NCBI GenBank assembly: GCA_903854175.1
Contig: CAINVQ010000024.1
Span: forward strand, 1 to 5,545
Source of the DNA: an uncultured Actinomycetes bacterium
GTDB taxonomy: Bacteria; Actinomycetota; Acidimicrobiia; Acidimicrobiales; RAAP-2
Direction of reading: 5' to 3'
Length of the DNA stretch: 5,545 nucleotides
The notes under the pieces: generated by a model
What the model was told of the DNA's origin: nothing
Databases searched by the model: none
What the model saw: the letters and a program-made list of their open reading frames with translations, nothing else
Program-made: the position numbers and the translations under genes
Shown: positions 1 to 5,545 of the stretch, in pieces
Layout of the letters: each line of letters opens with the position of its first letter
Position numbering within the stretch: position 1 is the stretch's first letter

Positions 1-1
1 A

Positions 2-208
2 AATTACGCAGAAGCGTCTGTGACCTGCTCGTGTGGAAACACGTTCGTGACTCAGTCGACTAAGTCTGTGATGACGGTTGAACTCTGCAACGAGTGCCAC
101 CCGTTCTTCACCGGTAAGCAGAAGCTTGTTGACACTGGTGGACGTGTTGAGCGCTTCCAGCGTCGCTACGCGCAGAAGACCGACAAGGCGCGCGCTCCTA
201 AGGCTTAA
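2..208 (+). CDS. rpmE: Large ribosomal subunit protein bL31, zinc-binding form (5' partial)
   Basis: Structural protein of the 50S subunit. The reading frame is open from base 2 to the TAA at 206-208 and gives 68 residues. About seven N-terminal residues lie upstream of the window, so the GTG at base 20 is an internal valine, not the start. The visible sequence opens [15 protein letters not shown] and continues with [14 protein letters not shown] and DTGGRVERF, the hallmark blocks of bL31. All four zinc ligands of the 'C+' form are present, as CSC (partial residues 9 and 11) and CNEC (29 and 32). This is therefore not the zinc-free paralogue that replaces it under zinc starvation. The C-terminal tail is basic ([15 protein letters not shown]). 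prfA follows 22 nt later on the same strand, a common gene order; rho is the usual upstream neighbour but lies outside this window. Identity is certain. Confidence 0.96.
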   Translation, partial: NYAEASVTCSCGNTFVTQSTKSVMTVELCNECHPFFTGKQKLVDTGGRVERFQRRYAQKTDKARAPKA

Positions 209-230
209 GGCCTAGAGCTCGCTTCCTTAC

Positions 231-1310
231 GTGCGCTCTGTAGACGACACCCTTAACGCCCTTCAGGACGAACTACGCAGCGTCGAAACCTCGCTCGCTG
301 AGCCTGATGTTGCTAGTGATCTAACTCGACTCCGTGATCTTTCACGTCGCCACAAAGAACTCAGCGAAATCAATGTCGCTTGGAACGAACTAAAAGCCGT
401 TCAAGAGGACTACGCCACCGCTAAAGAAATGTTTAACGAATCGTCTGGTGATGATCGTGAACAATGGCGAGAAGAAATGAATAACGCTGAAGCGAAAATT
501 CCTCTTCTTGAATCAACACTCGAAACATTGCTACTTCCTCGTGACCCAAACGAAGGAAGAAACGTAATTATTGAAATTCGTGGAGCTGAAGGTGGGGAAG
601 AGGCAAACCTGTTTGCTGGCGACCTTGCTGACATGTACCGCCGCTACGTTGCGATTCGTGGTTGGAAGCTCGACGTCATTGAACTTCGTGAATCTGAGCA
701 GGGCGGACTCGATGAAGCAACCTTTCTCGTAAAGGGTGATGACGCTTGGGCGAGACTTGAACACGAGGCTGGCGTTCACCGCGTACAGCGTGTTCCAGTA
801 ACTGAAGCGAAGGGTCGTGTTCACACCTCTTCTGCAACAGTGTCGATTCTTCCTGAAGCTGAAGAAGTTGATGTTGCCCTTAACCCAGCGGAACTAAAGA
901 TTGACGTTTACCGTTCGTCTGGCCCTGGTGGACAGAGTGTTAACACCACTGACTCTGCTGTTCGTATTACTCACCTTCCAACGGGAATCGTTGTTGCGAT
1001 GCAGGACGAAAAGAGTCAGATTCAAAACCGTGCCAAGGCACTGATTGTTCTTCGCTCGAGACTCTTGAAGGCAGCCCAAGATGCGCAGGCCGACGAGCTC
1101 AGTTTGTTGAAGCGTGGCCAAATTGGAACTGGTTCTAGAGGTGAAAAGATTCGCACCTATAACTTCAAAGAAAATCGTGTCACAGACCACCGAATCAACC
1201 TCACCACGTACGCCCTCGATGACGTACTAGCTGGAAACCTCGATACCTACGTTGACGCGTTGCTTGCTGAAAAGCGTGCACGCCAATTGGCCGAGAGTGA
1301 CGGACGTTAA
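231..1310 (+). CDS. prfA: Peptide chain release factor 1 (RF1)
   Basis: Cytoplasmic class I release factor that reads UAA and UAG in the ribosomal A site and triggers peptidyl-tRNA hydrolysis. The product is 359 residues, normal for RF1 (about 360). An N-terminal helical region (about 1-100) is followed by the GAEGGEEANLFAGDL block (118-132). The PVT anticodon-like tripeptide at 189-191 (in HRVQRVPVTEAKGRVH) marks RF1 rather than RF2, which carries SPF. The catalytic GGQ loop is at 233-235 within RSSGPGGQSVNTTDSAVR. A conserved C-terminal block GSRGEKIRTYNFKENRVTDHR spans 301-321. The GTG start is chosen because it gives the family length and lies just after the rpmE stop; no convincing Shine-Dalgarno sequence precedes it. 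Its 3' end overlaps prmC, whose product methylates the GGQ glutamine (Q235). Nothing is missing or broken. Confidence 0.97.
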   Translation: MRSVDDTLNALQDELRSVETSLAEPDVASDLTRLRDLSRRHKELSEINVAWNELKAVQEDYATAKEMFNESSGDDREQWREEMNNAEAKIPLLESTLETLLLPRDPNEGRNVIIEIRGAEGGEEANLFAGDLADMYRRYVAIRGWKLDVIELRESEQGGLDEATFLVKGDDAWARLEHEAGVHRVQRVPVTEAKGRVHTSSATVSILPEAEEVDVALNPAELKIDVYRSSGPGGQSVNTTDSAVRITHLPTGIVVAMQDEKSQIQNRAKALIVLRSRLLKAAQDAQADELSLLKRGQIGTGSRGEKIRTYNFKENRVTDHRINLTTYALDDVLAGNLDTYVDALLAEKRARQLAESDGR

Positions 1311-2127
1311 TTCCGAGCTAGTGACCGAATTAGTCGGTCTCGGACTTGAGCGTCACGAAGCACGTTGGCTCGTTGAGGAATTCGTTCCCGGAGCCGACCT
1401 TGATGCAGTGCCGGCACTCCACCTCGCTGCACAGCGTCGTCTTAACGGAGAGCCGCTGCAGTACATCATTGGCCACTGGCCCTTTCGTTCTTTAGATCTT
1501 GATGTTGATTCGCGCGTGCTTATTCCGCGACCCGAAACAGAAGAACTTGTTGACTACGCGTTACAAGAACTGGCACGAGTTGGTGCAGTCGCACCAGTCA
1601 TTCTTGACCTTGGATGTGGGTCTGGAGCAATCGGCCTCTCACTCGTGTTCGAGCTTCGTGAACGTGGCATTGCTGCAACGTTGGTATGCGTTGACGAATC
1701 TCTTGATGCGCTGAGTGTTGCAAAACGAAATGCCATCAAGCACCAACTTGTTGCGGTCTCGTTTGTGGAGTCATCTTGGTTCAACAACGTGGACCATTCA
1801 CTGCGTGGTCACATTGACCTCATAGTTTCTAATCCGCCTTACGTGGGTGAAGTTGAATTTGAAGCGCTTGACGCAGTGCTTCGACATGAACCACTCGGTG
1901 CGCTGGTAGCTCCAAGTGCGCAGGGTATTGAAGGATTTAGTGATCTCGAGGAGATAATCGCCGAGGCGCCTGAGTGGTTGTCCTCAACTGGAGTGCTTAT
2001 CTGCGAGCATGGAAACATGCACCGTGAAGTTGCACTTAAAAACGCCTACGACGCCGGGTTCAGCGATGTCTTTGACTTCGATGACCTCGCTGGTCACCCA
2101 CGCATCTTGGTTGCGAGACGATCATGA
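1297..2127 (+). CDS. prmC: Release factor glutamine methyltransferase PrmC (HemK)
   Basis: S-adenosylmethionine-dependent N5-glutamine methyltransferase that modifies the GGQ glutamine of release factors. With the chosen start it has 276 residues, typical of the family. Motifs in that numbering: GEPLQYIIGHWPF (about 51-63), the linker VLIPRPETEELVDY (about 74-87), SAM-binding loop VILDLGCGSG (101-110) and the catalytic NPPY at 179-182, which holds the substrate glutamine. The C terminus ends DLAGHPRILVARRS as in other PrmC proteins. The frame is open further upstream to a TTG at 1252, but that would overlap prfA by 59 nt. GTG 1297 (14-nt overlap) is preferred, and GTG 1321 (10 nt after the prfA stop) is the other option; no strong ribosome binding site decides between them. 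Enzyme and substrate genes are adjacent and probably translationally coupled. Function is near certain, the exact start is not. Confidence 0.93.
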   Translation: MTDVNSELVTELVGLGLERHEARWLVEEFVPGADLDAVPALHLAAQRRLNGEPLQYIIGHWPFRSLDLDVDSRVLIPRPETEELVDYALQELARVGAVAPVILDLGCGSGAIGLSLVFELRERGIAATLVCVDESLDALSVAKRNAIKHQLVAVSFVESSWFNNVDHSLRGHIDLIVSNPPYVGEVEFEALDAVLRHEPLGALVAPSAQGIEGFSDLEEIIAEAPEWLSSTGVLICEHGNMHREVALKNAYDAGFSDVFDFDDLAGHPRILVARRS

Positions 2128-2723
2128 GCAAAATCCTTTCGTTAGACGAAACAGTCGCTGCGTTAGTGAGTGGTGAAGTTGTTGCTCTGCCGACTGACAC
2201 GGTCTACGGCGTAGGGGCTTTAGTAACTAAAGATTCAGTAGCGAAACTCTTTGCCCTTAAGCAGCGCCCTCAAGATGTTGCGCTCCCAGTACTGGTGTGC
2301 TGCGTTGAACAAGCTGTTGAACTTGGCGTTACGTGGAACGAAAGAGCACAGTTACTCAGCGATGCATTCTGGCCGGGGGCTCTAACAATTGTTGTGAAAG
2401 CTCCTAGCGAACTCTCAAGAATCGTTGGCAGCTCCACTGGGAGTGTGGGGCTGCGCATGCCAAACAATGAGTCACTACTTGGGGTGCTTAAAAACGGTCC
2501 ACTATGTGTTTCCAGCGCAAACAATCACGGCGAAACTCCTTGCCAGTCAGCTCAACAAGTTCTAGATGCATTTTTGGATCGTGAAATGTTCTCCGGCGTA
2601 CTTGACGGGGGAACGTGCAGTGGGGAAGTTTCAACAGTTGTTGATGTCACCAGTGATGACTGGAAGATTCTTCGTAGTGGTGCGCTGAGCGAACAAGTAA
2701 TTGCTCGCGTTCTAGATAAGTGA
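2124..2723 (+). CDS. tsaC: L-threonylcarbamoyladenylate synthase, TsaC/YrdC type
   Basis: Makes threonylcarbamoyl-AMP from threonine, bicarbonate and ATP, the first step of the N6-threonylcarbamoyladenosine (t6A37) modification on ANN-decoding tRNAs. It has 199 residues and is a single YrdC domain, so it is the short TsaC type; the longer Sua5 form carries an extra C-terminal domain that is absent here. Motifs: ALPTDTVYGVGAL (21-33), the KxR nucleotide-binding motif in LKQRPQD (45-51), FWPGALTIVVKA (82-93), VGLRMPN (108-114), SSAN (130-133), STVVD (170-174) and LRSGAL (183-188). The ATG overlaps the prmC stop in an ATGA (2124-2127), a classic coupling arrangement, which fixes the start. Its last codons overlap the end of the opposite-strand thiolase-like gene by 12 nt. 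The name Sua5/YwlC is also used for this family. Confidence 0.95.
   Translation: MSKILSLDETVAALVSGEVVALPTDTVYGVGALVTKDSVAKLFALKQRPQDVALPVLVCCVEQAVELGVTWNERAQLLSDAFWPGALTIVVKAPSELSRIVGSSTGSVGLRMPNNESLLGVLKNGPLCVSSANNHGETPCQSAQQVLDAFLDREMFSGVLDGGTCSGEVSTVVDVTSDDWKILRSGALSEQVIARVLDK
2689..2708 (-). terminator. Possible terminator hairpin for the thiolase-like gene
   Basis: On the minus strand, starting 3 nt past the stop of the thiolase-like gene, an 8-bp inverted repeat reads GCGAGCAA / TTGTTCGC around the loop TTAC. All eight positions pair if one G-U wobble is allowed. No T-tract follows, so it does not look like a classic intrinsic terminator. The same bases on the plus strand lie in the last codons of tsaC and have an A-C mismatch, so the structure is better for the minus-strand transcript. 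It may be chance; it is listed because of its exact position. Confidence 0.3.
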
Positions 2724-4205
2724 GATAACGCTGTCTTCAATGGTTGCGCTTCGACCAATGATTTCTTGGTTTTCGCTTAACTCCATAAAGCTTTCATCAG
2801 TACTGTGGCTCCAACTGCGAACCCCATCACTACTTCTCGCGGCAACGACGAGTTTTGAAGGTGCCCCATCCTTTGCGTGCACCACGGTGTAGCTCTCGAT
2901 TGTTACTTCGCCACTTCGCTGCTCGTACACACACTTCTCTTGTGCGTCAACGTCTTCTTGGGCACTGCGCCACTGGAAGCCACTAGCTGGCGGAGTTGAT
3001 GCGTATGTTCCCCAGGCGTGCTTTGTAGAGAACCAACCGAGTCCCGTCACGAGTCCTTGAGCGTTTTGGTCGCTTCTAAGTTTGTCGACCATTGAACAGA
3101 TGCTGTGAGTGACGTAGTTGTTGCCCGGCCCCCCACCAAAGGTGAGTCCACCGGTAAGCGTTGGTATGCGTTGCTCATCGAGTGGATCAATGTTCATTAC
3201 TTCACATGCAGTCTGCACCACAGTAGGAAAGCAGCTGTAGAGATCCATGTGCGTAATTTCGTCAGTCGTTACTCCGAAGTTCTGCAGTGATGACCACAGT
3301 GCACGCATGGCTGGCGAGTCGTCAAAGACTGGACGCTCTGAAACAAACCAGTGGTCAGTTGCATCTGCACCACATTGAGGAAAAATCATCTTGTCTTTTG
3401 CTACGCCGAGTGAAACTGCTTTTTCGTAACTCGTCATAATGAATGCTGCACCCATGTCGACAGGAAGATTCGCAACTAAAAACTTTGTGTAGGGGTACGA
3501 AACCATTCGATTGTTTTTTGTCGGGGTGGTAATCGCAGCAGGAGCAGGTGGCTCAGTGATCCAAGCGTAAGGATTATCTTTTGCAACTTGGGCAAAGTTG
3601 GACCAAAGTTTTCCGAGCTGCTTTGCTTGCTCGTCCATGCTCCATCCCATTCGAGCTCGTCTGGCATTTTCAAATACTGGATAGACCTCGACTGGCAGTG
3701 TGAGTCCCTGTTCATACTCATCTTTAGTAAACGGGATCCGGTTGTCCTCAACAATTGGTGGCTTTGGAACATCGTCACCCTGTTTGACCCACTCAGTGTC
3801 TACGCCCTCTTTTCTAGCGAGCCCTCTGGCGTAGTTCGCTTCTGAACCAACAACACAGATAGTTGTTACTTCGCCACTCAGAATTCTTCGTGCAGACTCG
3901 TGCACCAACTTCTGAGGCAAGTTCCCGCCTGTTGGGGTGAGGCGAGTGACGACGTTCTTTAGTCCCAGCTCCTGGACAACTAGTTGGGCTGGGTCATTGG
4001 TGTGCCAGGTGAATGAACCAATCGCGACAATTTCTTCAATGGCGTCAAGCGCCCCAGCAGCGCCGGAGTCCGTGGCCGCTTTTTGGAGAGATTGGACCAT
4101 GAGAGAAAGTGGGGTGGGGCGACTAACGAAGGTGGCGCCAGAACTTGGGCGCTCGGTAATTTGGCCTACGCCAATTAGGACTGGGGTGCGAGGGTGTATT
4201 TCCAC
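2712..4205 (-). CDS. Thiolase-superfamily protein with extra C-terminal domain (TLP1-like)
   Basis: A 497-residue protein of the thiolase fold, usually annotated 'acetyl-CoA acetyltransferase' or thiolase-like protein type 1. It opens HPRTPVLIGVGQITERP, the actinobacterial signature of this group. In the 497-residue numbering, the region that normally carries the nucleophilic CxSG reads TPTGGN (90-95), with no Cys. The block equivalent to the NEAF/HDCF loop is DLYSCFP (321-327). The GHP histidine loop is GGLTFGGGPGNNY (352-364), without the His. The last catalytic Cys region is GLGWFSTKHAWG (388-399). From about residue 420 a separate beta-rich tail (CVYEQRSGEVTIESYTVVH onward) fits the additional C-terminal domain known from mycobacterial TLP1. 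Classical thiolysis or Claisen chemistry is therefore doubtful; acyl-CoA binding is inferred from the fold. The frame extends upstream to 4343, but that would run through the rpiB start. GTG 4205, just before the conserved N terminus, is chosen, with no clear ribosome binding site. The substrate is unknown. Confidence 0.82.
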   Translation of the reverse strand: MEIHPRTPVLIGVGQITERPSSGATFVSRPTPLSLMVQSLQKAATDSGAAGALDAIEEIVAIGSFTWHTNDPAQLVVQELGLKNVVTRLTPTGGNLPQKLVHESARRILSGEVTTICVVGSEANYARGLARKEGVDTEWVKQGDDVPKPPIVEDNRIPFTKDEYEQGLTLPVEVYPVFENARRARMGWSMDEQAKQLGKLWSNFAQVAKDNPYAWITEPPAPAAITTPTKNNRMVSYPYTKFLVANLPVDMGAAFIMTSYEKAVSLGVAKDKMIFPQCGADATDHWFVSERPVFDDSPAMRALWSSLQNFGVTTDEITHMDLYSCFPTVVQTACEVMNIDPLDEQRIPTLTGGLTFGGGPGNNYVTHSICSMVDKLRSDQNAQGLVTGLGWFSTKHAWGTYASTPPASGFQWRSAQEDVDAQEKCVYEQRSGEVTIESYTVVHAKDGAPSKLVVAARSSDGVRSWSHSTDESFMELSENQEIIGRSATIEDSVISLI

Positions 4206-4249
4206 ACCTTGAAGTATTGCCGCACCACGGAAGTCCGATGAACGACCAG

Positions 4250-4262
4250 TAGGGTTATAGGG
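4250..4262 (+). promoter_or_regulatory. Candidate -10 element for leaderless rpiB transcription
   Basis: TAGGGT at 4250-4255 matches the actinobacterial TANNNT -10 pattern, and its 3' end lies 7 nt before the A of the rpiB ATG at 4263, the spacing expected if transcription starts on the first base of the start codon. No -35 box is recognisable at the expected distance (near 4227-4232). An alternative reading is that AGGG at 4251-4254 acts as a weak Shine-Dalgarno sequence 8 nt from the ATG, with the promoter further upstream inside the thiolase-like gene. Confidence 0.4.
4254..4259 (-). promoter_or_regulatory. Candidate -10 element for the thiolase-like gene
   Basis: Read on the minus strand, these bases are TATAAC, five of six matches to the TATAAT consensus. 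A start about 7 nt downstream, near 4247, would give a leader of about 42 nt before the GTG at 4205. No good -35 box is seen. The hexamer overlaps the candidate rpiB -10 on the other strand by two bases, so the two promoters could compete for polymerase. The whole divergent gap is only 57 nt (4206-4262) and holds little else except a short CGGA-AG-TCCG inverted repeat at 4228-4237. Confidence 0.3.
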
Positions 4263-4715
4263 ATGCGCATTGCTCTTGGCTCCGATCATGCTGGTTTCGA
4301 CCTCAAGGCAGTACTCGTTTCGACCCTTTCCGAGTGGGGCCACGAGGTCATTGACCTCGGCACCAAGAACGCAACTGATTCTGTTGACTACCCCGATTTC
4401 GGTGAAGCAGTGGGGCGAAGTGTTGTTGAAGGTCGCGCAGACTTTGGCATCGCAATTTGTGGATCGGGAATAGGAATCTCAATTGCTGCGAACAAGGTGC
4501 CCGGCGTTCGCGCAGCACTTGTTCATGACGCAACATCTGCACGTCTAAGTCGTGAGCACAATCACGCAAATGTTCTCTGCCTCGGAGCTCGCCTTATTGG
4601 TGAGCCCGTCGCAATTGATGCCGTAGCGGCGTGGCTGGGAGCCACCCCCGGTGAAGGTCGACACATCGGTCGAATTGAAAAACTGCACGCTCTTGACGAG
4701 CGCGCAGGCGAATAA
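4263..4715 (+). CDS. rpiB: Ribose-5-phosphate isomerase B
   Basis: Interconverts ribose 5-phosphate and ribulose 5-phosphate in the non-oxidative pentose phosphate pathway; members of the RpiB/LacAB family may also act on allose 6-phosphate. The product has 150 residues, normal for the family. Motifs: GSDHAGFDLK (6-15), DYPDFGEAV (42-50), ICGSGIGISIAANKVPGVRAA (65-85) and SREHNHANVLCLGAR (96-110). The catalytic Cys66 and the ring-opening His99 sit at the E. coli RpiB positions. This is the Cys-type active site, unlike the mycobacterial form, where the loop reads GGSGNGEQ and a Glu serves instead. The ATG at 4263 begins directly at the conserved MRIALGSDHAG, and upstream sequence suggests a leaderless message. 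glyA follows after 18 nt, so the two are probably one transcription unit. Both feed core metabolism: ribose phosphate for nucleotides here, one-carbon units from glyA. Confidence 0.96.
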   Translation: MRIALGSDHAGFDLKAVLVSTLSEWGHEVIDLGTKNATDSVDYPDFGEAVGRSVVEGRADFGIAICGSGIGISIAANKVPGVRAALVHDATSARLSREHNHANVLCLGARLIGEPVAIDAVAAWLGATPGEGRHIGRIEKLHALDERAGE

Positions 4716-4733
4716 GAAAGCGAGCCCACTTCC

Positions 4734-5545
4734 GTGGTTTCTTCACCATTTGATGCCTGGATTACTAACGACAGTGAAGTCACGTCACTGCTTGCCCAAG
4801 AGTGGGAGCGTGAAACAACAACGTTGCAACTCATTGCAAGCGAGAACTTCACCTCACCTGCCGTTATGGCCGCAACTGGTTCAATACTTACGAACAAATA
4901 CTCAGAGGGTTACCCGGGTCGTCGCTTCTATGGTGGAAACCAAGTAGTTGACGAAATCGAAGATCTTGCTCGTCGCAGACTTACTGCACTCTTTGGCGCA
5001 GACCACGCCAACGTGCAGCCACACGCAGGAGCCAGTGCGAACGTTGCTGTGTACACAGGGTTACTAAATCCAGGCGACACAATTCTTGGTCTTCGCCTCG
5101 ACCAAGGTGGACACTTAACCCATGGTTCACCAGCATCACTTACTTCAACATTTTGGAACTTTGTTTCCTACGGACTAACTCCAAGGTCAGACGACCCAGC
5201 TAACCCTGGTGAACTCATTGACTTTGATAACTTGCGCGAGCTCGCACTAAAGCACCGCCCGAAGCTCATCATTGGTGGAGCAACTGCCTACGCGCGCGCA
5301 ATTGATCCAGTGCCCTTTAGAGAAATCGCTGACGAAGTAGGCGCACTGTTGATGTTCGACTCAGCGCACGTGGCAGGACTTATTGCTGGTGGGTCACACC
5401 CGAATCCAGTTCCGTACGCCGACGTTGTTACTTTCACAACTCACAAGACACTTCGTGGCCCTCGTGGTGCTGCACTTCTTTGTCGTGAAGAACACGCGAA
5501 GAAGATTGACAGTGCCGTATTCACAGGTATGCTGGGCGTACCACT
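4734..5545 (+). CDS. glyA: Serine hydroxymethyltransferase (3' partial)
   Basis: PLP-dependent cytoplasmic enzyme that converts serine and tetrahydrofolate to glycine and 5,10-methylene-THF, the main source of one-carbon units. The frame from GTG 4734 is open to the window edge, giving 270 codons plus two bases of an expected total of roughly 420. Motifs: [12 protein letters not shown] (about 31-42), [15 protein letters not shown] (about 50-64), [15 protein letters not shown] (about 98-112), GGHLTHGSP (about 129-137), [13 protein letters not shown] (about 208-220) and the PLP-lysine motif [11 protein letters not shown] with Lys238. Compared with E. coli GlyA there is a short insertion (about eight residues) around [12 protein letters not shown], and the usual GPRGG is GPRGA. 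The start is 18 nt after the rpiB stop; GAAAG at 4716-4720 is at best a poor ribosome binding site. rpiB-glyA adjacency is also known in Firmicutes upstream of the atp operon. Confidence 0.95.
   Translation, partial: MVSSPFDAWITNDSEVTSLLAQEWERETTTLQLIASENFTSPAVMAATGSILTNKYSEGYPGRRFYGGNQVVDEIEDLARRRLTALFGADHANVQPHAGASANVAVYTGLLNPGDTILGLRLDQGGHLTHGSPASLTSTFWNFVSYGLTPRSDDPANPGELIDFDNLRELALKHRPKLIIGGATAYARAIDPVPFREIADEVGALLMFDSAHVAGLIAGGSHPNPVPYADVVTFTTHKTLRGPRGAALLCREEHAKKIDSAVFTGMLGVP

Noticed and set aside
20..208. rpmE starting at the in-window GTG at base 20
   Set aside because: The residues before it (NYAEAS) match the bL31 N-terminal region, so the true start is upstream of the window.
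410..1190. Minus-strand open frames of 74-98 codons inside prfA
   Set aside because: prfA is a clear, complete gene here; the antisense frames have no recognisable domain or ribosome binding site and are expected by chance.
1581..1596. Perfect 6-bp inverted repeat TGGTGC-agtc-GCACCA
   Set aside because: It lies well inside prmC in a GAVAPV-coding stretch, without a T-tract or a nearby gene end; likely a codon coincidence.
3588..4212. Plus-strand open frames of 85 and 91 codons opposite the thiolase-like gene
   Set aside because: Their translations show no domain or conserved motif and they are shadows of the well-supported minus-strand gene.
4206..4343. A 46-residue N-terminal extension of the thiolase-like protein reaching to 4343
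   Set aside because: It would overlap the first 81 bases of rpiB on the other strand, contains no family motif, and the conserved HPRTPVLIGVG block begins right after the GTG at 4205.
4651..4947. Plus-strand 98-codon frame spanning the rpiB-glyA junction
   Set aside because: It is out of frame with both genes, while glyA is confirmed by continuous SHMT motifs from 4734 to the window end.

Overview
The window looks like ordinary core chromosome from a bacterium, most likely an actinobacterium. That rests on the gene families: an actinobacterial-style thiolase-like protein, an SHMT with the [10 protein letters not shown] lysine motif, frequent GTG starts and almost no Shine-Dalgarno sequences. 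By eye the base composition is near 50% GC. This is low for the phylum and would fit a freshwater or marine lineage such as Acidimicrobiia; the placement below phylum is a guess.

Left block (2-2723, + strand): rpmE (5' end cut off by the window), prfA, prmC and tsaC are packed with a 22-nt gap, a probable 14-nt overlap and a 4-nt ATGA overlap, so they look like one translation operon. It supplies ribosomal protein bL31, release factor 1, the methyltransferase that modifies the GGQ glutamine of that release factor, and the threonylcarbamoyl-AMP synthase needed for the t6A37 tRNA modification.

Middle (2712-4205, - strand): a thiolase-superfamily protein of about 497 residues, with an extra C-terminal domain and without the usual thiolase Cys and His catalytic residues. 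It converges on tsaC with a 12-nt overlap of coding ends and diverges from rpiB across a 57-nt gap.

Right block (4263-5545, + strand): rpiB (ribose-5-phosphate isomerase B) and the first 270 codons of glyA (serine hydroxymethyltransferase), 18 nt apart and probably co-transcribed from a promoter in the 57-nt divergent gap. The rpiB start looks leaderless.

The order rpmE-prfA-prmC-tsaC ... rpiB-glyA resembles the conserved rho-to-atp neighbourhood known from Gram-positive bacteria, here broken by the inverted thiolase-like gene. No RNA genes, mobile elements, CRISPR arrays or long repeats were seen. I see no new multi-gene system. The thiolase-like gene and its two boundaries are the points most worth a second look.
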